The notes under the pieces: model-generated | What the model was told of the DNA's origin: nothing | Seen by the model: the letters and a program-made list of their open reading frames with translations, nothing else | Databases searched by the model: none | Made by a program: the position numbers and the translations under genes | Shown here: positions 44,389 through 53,261 of the stretch, in pieces | Position numbering within the stretch: position 1 is the stretch's first letter | How the letters are laid out: each line of letters begins with the position of its first letter | Assembly: GCA_003248775.1 (NCBI GenBank) | Contig: QFQX01000008.1 | Location: 71,569-135,568, forward strand | DNA from: Shinella sp. | Lineage (GTDB): Bacteria > Pseudomonadota > Alphaproteobacteria > Rhizobiales > Rhizobiaceae | Direction: 5' to 3' | DNA: 64,000 bases

Positions 44389-44409
44389 TTATACTCAGTT
44401 TGAGCATAA
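44389..44409 (-). promoter_or_regulatory. NadQ-like operator in the nadABC promoter
   Basis: Inverted repeat TTATACTCA / TGAGCATAA around a GTT spacer (9-bp arms, one mismatch), 29 bp upstream of the nadA start. It overlaps a TATAAC that could be the -10 box on the minus strand, so binding would block polymerase. Similar to the NadQ consensus as I remember it. Confidence 0.65.
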
Positions 44410-44675
44410 ATATTCCCAAAGAAAACCGGCGATTGCCGGTGGTGTTGATTTAGAAAGTTTTGTGACGGATTGCAAGCGTATCCACAGGTGAAATGAGGCA
44501 CTTTGTTCACCATCGGGTTCGGGGGAAATACCTACGAACCCGCTGATAATCAGGGAAAAGCAAAAGCTTGAATTCGCAACTTGATATCCTGATTCCGGTG
44601 AAGTGATGCCTCCCTCTTTCGTCACGGGTGAAAAACGCTAGTCTCCATGGTCCGGATAGAGGCGCGGGAGGTCCC
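44410..44675. other. Gap between nadA operator and DUF2339 gene
   Basis: About 265 bp. A perfect hairpin ACCGGC / GCCGGT with GATT loop lies at 44425-44440, beside the nad promoter. The rest is AT richer than coding DNA and should hold the promoter of the DUF2339 gene. No gene seen. Confidence 0.4.
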
Positions 44676-47480
44676 ATGTTCGAAGTCGTGCTGCTGATTC
44701 TGCTGCTGGTCCTGTTTGCGGTGGGCCGCGGAACAGGCAATCGGATCGACAGGCTGGAAAAGGAAGTGGCAAAGCTTTCCGAACAGCTCCAGCTGCTTCG
44801 GCAATCTCCCGATGCTGTGCCAACCTCTTCCATCCAATCTGCGACAGACGAGGATGCGGCAGCGATCCCGACATCGGGAGAAGCGGCGGGATCACAACAG
44901 CCGGAAGAAACGACGCCCGCCCTGGCGGCCATGGATGCGCCGCAAGTCGTCGCCGACGGTGATGCCGTTGCGGCTGTAGAAACAGCAGAGACAGAAGCCC
45001 TCGCAGCCACAGCACCTGCCCCGGCTCCGGCCAAGGAAAGCCTTGAGAGCTATCTCGGCGCACGCTGGGCGGTTTGGACAGGCGGTCTGGCGCTGGCGTT
45101 CGGCGGACTCTTTCTGGTGCGCTATTCCATCGAAAGCGGCCTGCTCGGCCCCGGCGTGCGCCTGATCCTTGCGAGCCTCTTCGGCCTTGTGCTGATCGGC
45201 GCCGGCGAAGCGATCCGCCGCAAGGCGTTGCCGGGCATCGCAGCGCTTTATTCCAATGCGATGATACCGGGCATCCTGACCGCTGCCGGGGCTCTTTCGC
45301 TGTTCGGCGCGATTTACGCCGCCCATGGCGTATACGGTTTCATCGGCGCGACGGCGGCATTCACGCTTCTCGCCCTCGTCGCCTTCGCGACGCTCGGCCT
45401 CTCGCTCATGCACGGGCAGGCTCTCGCCGGTCTCGGACTTGCCGGTTCGATGGTCACGCCGCTTCTCGTCTCCAGCACATCGCCCAGTCCGTGGACGCTT
45501 TTCGGCTTTCTCACCCTGTCGCTTGTCGCGACATCCGCCGCCTCGCGGCTCCGCGGCTGGCGCATCGTGCCGGCACTGGCCAATCTCGGTCTCGGCGGCT
45601 GGGCCTTCGTCTATGTGGCGGCGGCCTCTCCCACCGAGCTGACGCCGGTCACGCTTGCGCTGCTCGCCATGCTCGCGGCCTCCGCCTTCATCTGGCCGGC
45701 AAAGGCATTCGAGAGCGTCCCGCAGGTGGAGCAGCCTTCGCCCGGCGCGTTTCTGCGGGTTCTCACCCGGCCGCCGCTCGGCATGGCGATGACACTTTCC
45801 TTCGCGACAATCCTGCCCGCAATTGCGATGCTCGTCGCCACTCTCGGAAGCGACATCAACCCCTTCTATGTCATGGCGGCGCTCACCGCTGCACTTGCCG
45901 GCATCGGCGCAGGCCGTCATTCGATGGTCTGGCCAGCGCTCTTCGCCGCAATCGGCGCAATCCTAGGTACGGCTTTGCAGGTCCAGATCGCCGAAAGCCT
46001 GCTCGCGATGCTCGGCAACTCCATGGACGATGCCGTTGCCATTCCCGGGATTTCGGTCAACGTCATGCCGATCTCGCTTGGCCTCGGCGCCTTCTTCGTT
46101 CTCGCCGGCCTGTTCTTCCTCCAGCGAAAGGGAGGCCACGATCCACTGCTTGCGACGATCTGGGCCGGCATCATTGCGACGGCTCCGCTTGCCATCGCCG
46201 CCATCAGCTATTTCGGCTATGGCGATTACGGCAGGGACTGGGCACACGGCCTCTGCGGCATCGCCCTTGCGGCAGCGCTGCTCGTCTCTGTGGAGATGCA
46301 GGTTCGTGGCGGGCGGCGCGACAGCCTGACACTCGCCATCGATCTGCTTGTCGCAGGCTCGTTCCTCGCCCTTGCCTTCGGGCTGAAGGCGCTGACCTCA
46401 GGCCTGACACTGACCCTGCTTCTTGCCGCAGCGGGCTTCGCCTATGTGCTGGCGACGCGCCTGCGCGACTGGCGCGCCCTGCCATGGATGATGGTTGCGG
46501 CGTCACTCGGCGTTCTCGCCCGCATCGCATGGGAGCCGACCGTCGTCGGGCCACTGTCGCTCGGCAAGACGCCCATCTTCAACGCTCTGTTGCCGGGTTA
46601 TGGCATCCCGGCCCTGCTCGCCGTCCTCTCCGCCTACCTGTTGCGGAACTGGCCGGGCGTCAGGGTGCGCAACGCCCTGCAGGCGCTGGCCAGCCTGATG
46701 GGCCTTTTGACCGTCGCCATCCTCGTGCGCCACGCGATGAATGGCGGCGTGCTCACTGAGAGCGTGCCGACGCTGGGCGAGCAATCCATCTACACGCTGC
46801 TGCTGACCGGTCTTTCCGGCGTGCTGATGACGCTGGACCTCAAGTCGCCAAGCCCGGTCTTCCTCTACGGCTCGATGATCGCCGGCTGCATCGCGGCGCT
46901 GAACGTGCTTTTCCTGCATCTCGGCGTGCTCAACCCCTACTTCAGCGGCGAGAGCACCGGCTCGTGGCCATTCTTCAACCTGCTGCTGATCGGCTATCTG
47001 CTGCCGGCCGCCGCCTATGCTGGGCTTGCCTATTATGCCGGCGACAAGCGCCCGCAGCCCTATGTCATCATGCTTGCGGTGACAGGCTCCGTTCTCGCCT
47101 TCGCATGGGCGACGCTGTCCGTCCGCCGCTTCTGGCAGGGTGAATTCATCTCCGACTGGAAGGGCTTCCTGCAGGGCGAGACCTACAGCTATTCGGTGGT
47201 CTGGCTAGCGATCGGCGTCGGCCTTCTGGCGCTCGGCTCGCGCTTCGAGGCCAAAAGCATAAGGCTTGCCTCGGCGGCTCTGGTGCTGATCTCCGTCGCC
47301 AAGGCCTTCCTCATCGACATGAGCCATCTCGAAGGCGTGCTGAGGGCGCTTTCCTTCATCGGCCTCGGATTCGTGCTGATCGGCATCGGGCTGTTCTACC
47401 AGAAGATCCTGAGCAACAGCCGGAAGACGGAACAGGCAGGCCACGCGGCGCCGCCGGGTGTCGGTGCGGGCCCAACCTGA
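44676..47480 (+). CDS. DUF2339 multi-spanning membrane protein
   Basis: A 934-aa protein. It starts with one hydrophobic helix (FEVVLLILLLVLFAVG), then a coiled-coil (RIDRLEKEVAKLSEQLQLL), an Ala/Glu-rich linker to about 125, and then more than twenty hydrophobic helices beginning YLGARWAVWTGGLALAFGG, the family hallmark. GGGAGG precedes ATG 44676. The function of DUF2339 proteins is not established. Likely inner membrane. Confidence 0.9.
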   Translation: MFEVVLLILLLVLFAVGRGTGNRIDRLEKEVAKLSEQLQLLRQSPDAVPTSSIQSATDEDAAAIPTSGEAAGSQQPEETTPALAAMDAPQVVADGDAVAAVETAETEALAATAPAPAPAKESLESYLGARWAVWTGGLALAFGGLFLVRYSIESGLLGPGVRLILASLFGLVLIGAGEAIRRKALPGIAALYSNAMIPGILTAAGALSLFGAIYAAHGVYGFIGATAAFTLLALVAFATLGLSLMHGQALAGLGLAGSMVTPLLVSSTSPSPWTLFGFLTLSLVATSAASRLRGWRIVPALANLGLGGWAFVYVAAASPTELTPVTLALLAMLAASAFIWPAKAFESVPQVEQPSPGAFLRVLTRPPLGMAMTLSFATILPAIAMLVATLGSDINPFYVMAALTAALAGIGAGRHSMVWPALFAAIGAILGTALQVQIAESLLAMLGNSMDDAVAIPGISVNVMPISLGLGAFFVLAGLFFLQRKGGHDPLLATIWAGIIATAPLAIAAISYFGYGDYGRDWAHGLCGIALAAALLVSVEMQVRGGRRDSLTLAIDLLVAGSFLALAFGLKALTSGLTLTLLLAAAGFAYVLATRLRDWRALPWMMVAASLGVLARIAWEPTVVGPLSLGKTPIFNALLPGYGIPALLAVLSAYLLRNWPGVRVRNALQALASLMGLLTVAILVRHAMNGGVLTESVPTLGEQSIYTLLLTGLSGVLMTLDLKSPSPVFLYGSMIAGCIAALNVLFLHLGVLNPYFSGESTGSWPFFNLLLIGYLLPAAAYAGLAYYAGDKRPQPYVIMLAVTGSVLAFAWATLSVRRFWQGEFISDWKGFLQGETYSYSVVWLAIGVGLLALGSRFEAKSIRLASAALVLISVAKAFLIDMSHLEGVLRALSFIGLGFVLIGIGLFYQKILSNSRKTEQAGHAAPPGVGAGPT

Positions 47481-47655
47481 CAACGAAACGCTCACCGAGG
47501 AACGCTTCCGCCGGGCAACTGATGGTTGCCCGGGCTTAACCATGCGCACCGGTTTTCCGGCTGTTTCCGGGTGGTTTCGTTGACAAAGCACGCATGCGCG
47601 CGCCCTAGATGACATCAAGGAAACAGAAAAAGCCCCATACTGGGACGGAAAACCG

Positions 47656-48678
47656 ATGCAGCAGCCGCAGCATATCCGCAGCCTCGATGGCCTCAGAGGC
47701 ATTGCCTCCTTTGCCGTCGTCCTTTCCCATATCATTCTCCTTTTCCCCGGGGAGACATGGGCCGGAACACTGGTGTTCGGCAACGAAGCGGTGGCGCTGT
47801 TCTTCTGCCTGTCCGGCTTCCTGATGGCCTATCTCTATGGCGGCAAGACCTTCACCCGCCGCTCGGCTATCGATTATCTGGTTCACCGCTTCACCCGCAT
47901 CTACCCCGTCTATTTCGTCGCGGTGATTTCGGTGGCGCTGCTTTCGGTGGTTCCGGGGCTTGATTATCCGCAACCGCTCGCAGGCTCGGTCGAAATCATC
48001 CGTCACATCGCCCTTCTCGGCTCGACCGGCGTCTTCTGGTCCATCCCGCCGGAAATCCAGTTCTACGTTTTCTTCCTCCTGCTCTGGTTCTGGTTCGAAA
48101 AGCCTAGGGACCGGCTTCCGCTCGGTGTTGCCATCGCCATCGGTTTCGCAGCGCTCGCCTATCTCGGCTTTCCGGGACCTGGCATACTGCTACCTTCGAA
48201 GATCTCCTATTTCCTGTTCGGAGCCCTCGCCGGCCGGCTCTTCGCGCTGATGGGGCGCGTCAACGGCGGGCATGCCATCGGCTTCCTGACCCTTGCGGCG
48301 CTCGCCTTCTTCCTCGCCAGCCGGGCGATCTTCCACACGGAGGAGAGCTTCTGGGGCGTGACCTCGGCGCTGGCCGCCACCGTCATCGTCTTCCTCACCG
48401 CCACCGAATCCGGTGTTCTTGCGCCGCTGCTCGGCTCGGCGCCGCTTCGGCACATCGGCAAGATCAGCTTCTCGCTCTATCTCTTCCATATACCGGTAAT
48501 GTTCCTAACATCGAAGATGTTGCCGGAAAGCCTTCCAGTCGGTCTGTCGATCTCGCTTTCCATCGTCGCGGCGGCGGTCTTTGCCGATATCAGTTACCGT
48601 ATCGTCGAGGCACCCTCGCGCACCGTGCTGATAGGAGCATGGAAAAGACGCACGCTTTCCACACCCCTGCCGGCATGA
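47656..48678 (+). CDS. Acyltransferase 3 (OafA/YrhL-like)
   Basis: A 340-aa membrane O-acyltransferase with about ten helices. It has the N-terminal motif RSLDGLRGIASFAVVLSH including the catalytic-type His, and FFCLSGFLMAY and HRFTRIYPVYFV. Such proteins acetylate or acylate surface sugars or lipids. No glycan cluster is near, so substrate is unknown. The last residues are soluble and basic. Confidence 0.9.
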   Translation: MQQPQHIRSLDGLRGIASFAVVLSHIILLFPGETWAGTLVFGNEAVALFFCLSGFLMAYLYGGKTFTRRSAIDYLVHRFTRIYPVYFVAVISVALLSVVPGLDYPQPLAGSVEIIRHIALLGSTGVFWSIPPEIQFYVFFLLLWFWFEKPRDRLPLGVAIAIGFAALAYLGFPGPGILLPSKISYFLFGALAGRLFALMGRVNGGHAIGFLTLAALAFFLASRAIFHTEESFWGVTSALAATVIVFLTATESGVLAPLLGSAPLRHIGKISFSLYLFHIPVMFLTSKMLPESLPVGLSISLSIVAAAVFADISYRIVEAPSRTVLIGAWKRRTLSTPLPA

Positions 48679-48761
48679 CGCCCCCCCTCTTCTTGCAATC
48701 TTTCCTGAGGCCATTACTAAGGGCCGCCTGATTGACAGCCGTCAGGACTGGAGGAAACAAG

Positions 48762-49415
48762 ATGGATCGCAGCGGAATGAGCGCCGCATTTTCGCCGGAA
48801 GAAAAGCTTGCGGAAGCCCTCCTTCCCCACGCGATCGAGGGGAATGACGGTTCGCACGATATCGTTCATATCCTGCGCGTCTTCCGCAATGCCATGCGCA
48901 TCCACGCCATCGAGGGCGGAGACCGGGAAATCCTCGCCGCGGCCGTGCTGCTGCATGATTGCGTTTCGGTGGAAAAGAACTCCCCGCTTCGCGCACAGGC
49001 CTCGAAACTCGCGGCCGACAAGGCATCGGATATTCTTCGAGGTCTCGGCTGGCCGCAGGAACGGATAGAGGCCGTGGTTCACGCCATCCTCACGCACAGT
49101 TTTTCCGCAAACATCACCCCCGAAACACTGGAGGCGAAGATCCTGCAGGATGCCGACAGGCTCGACGCCATCGGCATGGTGGGTGCTGCACGTTGCTTCT
49201 ACACCGCCGGCCGCATGGGTTCCGCGCTCTACGATCCCGTCGATCCCTTTGCCGAAAACCGCCCTCTTGACGACAGGGCCTTCGCCATTGACCATTTCGC
49301 TGCAAAACTGTTCAAGCTTTCTGACAACTTCCAGACGGCCGCCGGAGGCGTCATCGCCCGCGAAAGGCATGCGCGTCTGGAGCAGGTGCTCGAACTCTTG
49401 ACAGACGAAATCTGA
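48762..49415 (+). CDS. HD-domain phosphohydrolase (YedJ-like)
   Basis: A 217-aa protein with full HD motifs: GSHDIVHILRV, LLHDCVS and DADRLDAIGMVGAARCF. This last string matches the YedJ group. GGAGGAAAC lies upstream of ATG 48762. Short gap (8 bp) to the MOSC gene implies cotranscription. Substrate unknown. Confidence 0.9.
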   Translation: MDRSGMSAAFSPEEKLAEALLPHAIEGNDGSHDIVHILRVFRNAMRIHAIEGGDREILAAAVLLHDCVSVEKNSPLRAQASKLAADKASDILRGLGWPQERIEAVVHAILTHSFSANITPETLEAKILQDADRLDAIGMVGAARCFYTAGRMGSALYDPVDPFAENRPLDDRAFAIDHFAAKLFKLSDNFQTAAGGVIARERHARLEQVLELLTDEI

Positions 49416-49423
49416 GGCAGGCC

Positions 49424-50275
49424 ATGAAGGTTACCGAACTCGCCATCTATCCGCTGAAGAGCGCCCGCGTGATCCCCTTGCAAACGGCCCGCATCGAGGC
49501 TCGGGGGCTCACCGGCGACCGGTGGATGATGACTACCGACCCGACCGGCCGCTTCATCACCCAGCGCGAATTGCCGGCGCTTGCGGGTCTTACCGCCCTG
49601 CCCTCCGCCACCCATCTCAAGCTTTCGCTGGATGACGGTCGCGAGATGATGGTCGCGCCGCCCCACCCCGACAACCGCATGAACGTCGACATCTGGAAAT
49701 CGATCGTCAGCGCCGCCGTGGCCGATGACAGCGTCAATGCCAAGCTTTCCGAGTGGTTCGGACGTGAGATGAAGCTTGTCTTCTTCGACGGCGAGGCCAG
49801 CCGCAACGCCAGCGCCGAATGGGCCGGTCCCGAAAGCCCCGTGGGCTTTTCCGACGGCTACCAGATTCTGGTAACCACCACGGGTTCGCTGAAGGCGATA
49901 AATGACGACATGGCCGCCCATGGCGAAGGCTCAATCGGCATGGATCGCTTTCGCCCAAACATCGTCGTCGATTGCGACGAAGCATGGGCCGAAGACGGTT
50001 GGGCTGCCATCGAGATCGGGGGCATCCGCTTCGATCTCGTCAAACCCTGCGCGCGCTGCATCATGACGACCCAGGACCAGATCACCGGATCGCGAGAGGT
50101 CGCAAGTCCGATGGCGGCCATGGGCCGCATACGCATGTCCGCCGACAGGCGCGTGCCGGGACCGCTTTTCGGCTGGAACGCCGTTCCTCGCGGGGAAGGC
50201 CCCGTTGCCATAGGCGACGAGGTGAAGGTCATCGAGACCCGTCTCGAAGGTTGGGCGATCAAGCGGCGCGGCTGA
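49424..50275 (+). CDS. MOSC-domain protein (mARC/YcbX-like)
   Basis: A 283-aa protein with an N-terminal MOSC beta-barrel (ELAIYPLKSARVIPL, about 1-120) and a C-terminal MOSC domain (about 130-275). The Cys of VKPCARCIMTTQDQITG is the expected molybdenum ligand. Such proteins reduce N-hydroxylated compounds with a redox partner; no ferredoxin domain is fused here. Substrate unknown. Confidence 0.9.
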   Translation: MKVTELAIYPLKSARVIPLQTARIEARGLTGDRWMMTTDPTGRFITQRELPALAGLTALPSATHLKLSLDDGREMMVAPPHPDNRMNVDIWKSIVSAAVADDSVNAKLSEWFGREMKLVFFDGEASRNASAEWAGPESPVGFSDGYQILVTTTGSLKAINDDMAAHGEGSIGMDRFRPNIVVDCDEAWAEDGWAAIEIGGIRFDLVKPCARCIMTTQDQITGSREVASPMAAMGRIRMSADRRVPGPLFGWNAVPRGEGPVAIGDEVKVIETRLEGWAIKRRG

Positions 50276-50433
50276 GCGGCCCGCCGTTCCGGCCACGACC
50301 ATCCGGCAGAAAGCGCAACCACTTCCTGCGCTGCGCCTGACCGGTATCAATTCCTTTGATTAGAACTTCACGAAAAGGCGCTTGGCCACGGGAAGACGGC
50401 TCACTATTGTCCGGGCTTCCGGAGGAGAATTTC

Positions 50434-51657
50434 ATGTCCGCATCGACTGCCCGTCCCGCCATGCCATGGCTGATCATCATTGCCGGCTCGCTGGTGGCCA
50501 TGCTGACATTCGGGCCGCGCTCGGCCATGGGCTTCTTCCAGCTTCCCATGCTCAAAGACACCGGCTGGGATCGCTCCACCTTCGGGCTTGCCATGGCCAT
50601 CCAGAATCTCTGCTGGGGTCTCGGGCAGCCGATCTTCGGGGCGCTAGCCGATAAATACGGCACTGGCCGGATGCTCACGCTCTCCGGCTTGTTCTATGCG
50701 CTCGGCCTCTTCGTCATGGCTCATGCCGATGCGCCGGTCTGGCTTCATGTCGGCGGTGGCGTCCTCGTCGGGCTCGGCGTGGCGTCAGGTTCCTTCGGCA
50801 TCATTCTTTCGGCCTTCGCGCGCAACGTGACGCCGGAGCAGCGCTCGCTTGCCTTCGGCATCGGCACGGCCGCGGGTTCTGCGGGCATGTTCCTGTTCGC
50901 ACCGCTCACCCAGGGGTTCATCTCGGCCTTCGGCTGGTCGGACAGCCTCGTCTATCTCGGCCTGATGATGCTGATCGTTCCCCTGCTCGCATGGCCACTG
51001 CGCGGCAACGCAAAATCCGGGACCCAATCACGGAGCGAGATCGACCAGAGCGTCGGCGATGCGCTGCGAGAAGCCTTTGCCCACAAGAGCTATCTGCTTC
51101 TGGCCAGCGGCTTCTTCGTCTGCGGTTTCCAGGTAGCGTTCATCACGGCCCATTTCCCGGCCTACCTCGGCGATATCGGCATCGACGCCCGCTACGCCGT
51201 GATCGCCATGGCGTGTATCGGGTTCTTCAACGTCATCGGCTCGCTCGCCTCGGGCGTGATCGGCCAGCGCTATTCGAAGCCCTATTTCCTGGCATGGATC
51301 TATCTTGCCCGATCGCTCGCGGTCACGTTGTTCCTGCTCCTGCCGCAGTCGCCGACATCGGTGATCGCATTTGCCATCGTCATGGGGCTTCTCTGGCTAT
51401 CGACCGTGCCGCCGACCAATGCGCTGGTGGCAATCATGTTCGGTACACGTCACCTCGGACTGCTCGGCGGCATCGTCTTCCTGTCCCATCAGGTCGGCTC
51501 ATTCCTCGGCGTGTGGATGGGCGGTTATCTGTATGACAAATTTGGCAGTTATGATTCCGTCTGGTGGCTCGGCGTGGCGCTCGGCATTTTTGCCGCAATC
51601 GTTCATTGGCCGATCCGAGAAAGCGCGGTCGAACGCGGTCTTCCAGCGGCGGCCTAA
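50434..51657 (+). CDS. MFS transporter
   Basis: A 407-aa twelve-helix permease, starting after a good GGAGGAG site. The pattern FGPRSAMGFFQLPMLKDTGWDRSTFGLAMAIQNL resembles the monocarboxylate/oxalate-like (MCT/OFA) MFS group. The loop after helix 2 has ALADKYGTGRM. Substrate unknown. An imperfectly spaced small hairpin GTCGCA/TGCGAC follows the stop at 51659-51671. Confidence 0.9.
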   Translation: MSASTARPAMPWLIIIAGSLVAMLTFGPRSAMGFFQLPMLKDTGWDRSTFGLAMAIQNLCWGLGQPIFGALADKYGTGRMLTLSGLFYALGLFVMAHADAPVWLHVGGGVLVGLGVASGSFGIILSAFARNVTPEQRSLAFGIGTAAGSAGMFLFAPLTQGFISAFGWSDSLVYLGLMMLIVPLLAWPLRGNAKSGTQSRSEIDQSVGDALREAFAHKSYLLLASGFFVCGFQVAFITAHFPAYLGDIGIDARYAVIAMACIGFFNVIGSLASGVIGQRYSKPYFLAWIYLARSLAVTLFLLLPQSPTSVIAFAIVMGLLWLSTVPPTNALVAIMFGTRHLGLLGGIVFLSHQVGSFLGVWMGGYLYDKFGSYDSVWWLGVALGIFAAIVHWPIRESAVERGLPAAA

Positions 51658-51775
51658 GGTCGCAGTGCGACAGGATGTCATTTTAACAAATGCGGCATCA
51701 GCGATGATTTTTTGCCGCAATGCACCCACATTCGGAGCATGAAAGAATTTTATTTTATTTTTCTTTCTACACCTG

Positions 51776-51804
51776 TTGACGGAAGAATGTTCGACACCTA
51801 CCTT
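51776..51804 (+). promoter_or_regulatory. Putative sigma-70 promoter of the leader-ORF transcript
   Basis: TTGACG (51776-51781) and TACCTT (51799-51804) are separated by 17 bp, downstream of a very AT-rich stretch (51741-51770) that could act as an UP-like element. The inferred transcript would begin near 51811. Confidence 0.5.
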
Positions 51805-51808
51805 TGTC

Positions 51809-51860
51809 GCATCGGTAAGAGACCGACGCACCAAAGATGAAACCGGCTTCACAGGAAGCC
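51809..51860 (+). promoter_or_regulatory. Structured 5' leader: two hairpins before a mini-ORF
   Basis: Hairpin one: TCGGT / ACCGA with flanking GC pairs (51809-51829). Hairpin two: GGCTTC / GAAGCC with ACAG loop (51845-51860), ending 10 bp before the mini-ORF ribosome site. Together with the Cys-rich ORF they look like a post-transcriptional control region. Confidence 0.45.
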
Positions 51861-51883
51861 TTTGCCAACAAGGAGGTCAGCGA

Positions 51884-51976
51884 ATGAATATTTCCCTTTA
51901 TGCCGCCCGCCCTTGGCATAAATCCCCGCTCGGCGTGGCGACATCCAAACGCTGCCGATGCTTCTGTCGAATGTGA
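51884..51976 (+). CDS. 30-aa Cys-rich leader peptide candidate
   Basis: Starts after a near-perfect AGGAGGT at 51871-51877, 6 bp before ATG, one of the best ribosome sites in the window. The product ends KRCRCFCRM, with three cysteine codons among its last seven codons (TGC, TGC, TGT). Such an arrangement suits a leader peptide whose translation senses cysteinyl-tRNA supply. The stop is 75 bp before the next gene. Regulation is inferred. Confidence 0.55.
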   Translation: MNISLYAARPWHKSPLGVATSKRCRCFCRM

Positions 51977-52021
51977 CGCTGAACAAGCACTGAATTCTAC
52001 GATCGACGCATTTATTTAAGT

Positions 52022-52037
52022 CTGCGCAAGCGCGCAG
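52022..52037 (+). promoter_or_regulatory. Hairpin just upstream of the 83-aa gene's ribosome site
   Basis: CTGCGC / GCGCAG with AAGC loop, 2 bp from GGGGA (ribosome site). It could be one partner of alternative structures set by translation of the Cys-rich ORF. No T run follows. Confidence 0.4.
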
Positions 52038-52051
52038 GCGGGGAAGCAATT

Positions 52052-52303
52052 ATGGAAAAGCAAGTAGTTGAATACGCCGGCGTTCCCGTCGGCATCACCG
52101 TCCCCGAAGGAGATCGGGTCAAGTTCATCGCCGTGAAGTTCCCGGTCATCGATCTGGATGGCGGCACCTATCGCAACGTCAGCGAGCTGCAGAACGCCAT
52201 TCATCGGCATATGCAGAATTCGCCTGGCGATCAGGCACTGTTTGCACGCGCCGCCAACGGCGCAGGCTTTGCCCCGGAGCGCAAGGTCTTCAATGCAGCC
52301 TGA
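52052..52303 (+). CDS. 83-aa protein of unknown function behind the leader ORF
   Basis: A small soluble protein (MEKQVVEYAGVPVGITVPEG...), mixed alpha/beta with no Cys. GGGGAAG precedes ATG 52052. Its 3' end overlaps the convergent recO gene by 73 bp. No family recognised. If the leader controls it, its level may follow cysteine or sulfur status. Confidence 0.65.
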   Translation: MEKQVVEYAGVPVGITVPEGDRVKFIAVKFPVIDLDGGTYRNVSELQNAIHRHMQNSPGDQALFARAANGAGFAPERKVFNAA

Positions 52304-53004
52304 CAGAACCCCTCGCGAGCCGCGCCGGCCTCAAGGCCACGCGGCTCGTAGACATATCTGTTGAGGAAAAAACCGGTCAGGCGAAAGGCTTCCGCCAGAC
52401 TATCCTCATCCGCCGACGCAACAGCCCCTTTCAGAAGAAATCCCGGAAGCGCCAGCATCCTGTCCGCGTAGGGCAGACCGGCAGTGCGACAGACTGCCCT
52501 GCCCGATTTCGGCGAGACATAAGCAAGATCGTCCCGGCCTCCGGTCGCCGCGCACTCATCGAGACCGAGACCGAAACCGAGATCGTTCAGCACCGCCAGC
52601 TCGAAACGCACGAAAAGTTCGCCTGCGGCCGCCGGTTCATCGAGATGTTCGAGGATCACGTCCAGCGCCTCGAAAAGATGCGGATGCGGATCCCGCTCCG
52701 GCAACAGCCGCAGAAGCGCTCCGAGCGCCTGAACGCCATAGACGGCGGTCGCGCTTTCCATCAGCTTTGCAGCCCTGAGCCTCACCGGCTCGACCCTGTA
52801 TTCCCCGAGATGTTCATCAAGCCGCGCCCGCCACGTCACTTCCAGCCGGTTTCCTGGCTGCAGCACCGGCTGCATGCTGCGCGAACGCCCTCCACGCACC
52901 ATTCCCAGATGACGGCCGCGGCCCTTCGTCATCATCTCCGCGATAACGCTGGTTTCGCCGTGGCGTCGTGCGCCGAGCAATATTGCTTCGTCCGTCCATT
53001 CCAT
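52231..53004 (-). CDS. recO: DNA repair protein RecO
   Basis: A 257-aa recombination mediator that helps RecA load on SSB-coated DNA. It begins with the OB-fold typical of RecO (MEWTDEAILLGARRHGETSVIAEMMTKGRG) and continues with the helical domain containing LLRLLPERDPHPHLFEALDVIL. The last 25 codons overlap the convergent 83-aa gene. In rhizobia recO usually follows era; here an oppositely oriented transporter gene separates them. Confidence 0.92.
   Translation of the reverse strand: MEWTDEAILLGARRHGETSVIAEMMTKGRGRHLGMVRGGRSRSMQPVLQPGNRLEVTWRARLDEHLGEYRVEPVRLRAAKLMESATAVYGVQALGALLRLLPERDPHPHLFEALDVILEHLDEPAAAGELFVRFELAVLNDLGFGLGLDECAATGGRDDLAYVSPKSGRAVCRTAGLPYADRMLALPGFLLKGAVASADEDSLAEAFRLTGFFLNRYVYEPRGLEAGAAREGFCQAALKTLRSGAKPAPLAARANSA
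52316..52348 (+). terminator. Strong hairpin after 83-aa gene, inside recO
   Basis: Arms CGAGCCGCG / CGCGGCTCG (9 bp perfect) enclose a second stem GGCC / GGCC with TCAA loop. It begins 12 bp after the 83-aa gene's stop but lies within the recO coding frame on the other strand (encoding YEPRGLEAG). No T run, so termination strength is uncertain. Confidence 0.4.
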
Positions 53005-53017
53005 GGCGTCATTCTAG

Positions 53018-53105
53018 AGCATAATCCGACCGGAGTGAAACGAGGATCGATAAGATTATGCTTCCAACAAAAGGGCTTGGAGTGCCGATCTGATGCAATC
53101 AGATC
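53018..53105. repeat. Intergenic palindromic repeat upstream of recO
   Basis: Two palindromes: AGCATAATC / GATTATGCT (53018-53026 and 53054-53062) and GATCTGAT / ATCAGATC with GCA loop (53087-53105). A further AGCGCT-CTAA-AGCGCT follows to about 53125. The arrangement resembles dispersed rhizobial intergenic mosaic elements. It sits in the space between recO and the AbrB-type gene. Confidence 0.55.
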
Positions 53106-53261
53106 GAGCAGCGCTCTAAAGCGCTTCATGCGTAAATGGAATCGCTCAGTGCGCAGCCGGTCAACCGCATTTAATTTTTCCACCAAGAGCAATCCGGCAT
53201 TCCAGCACCGACGGAATTGTTATACTTCCGACGCATCCCCTCCAGACGGGAAGGTTCCGAT

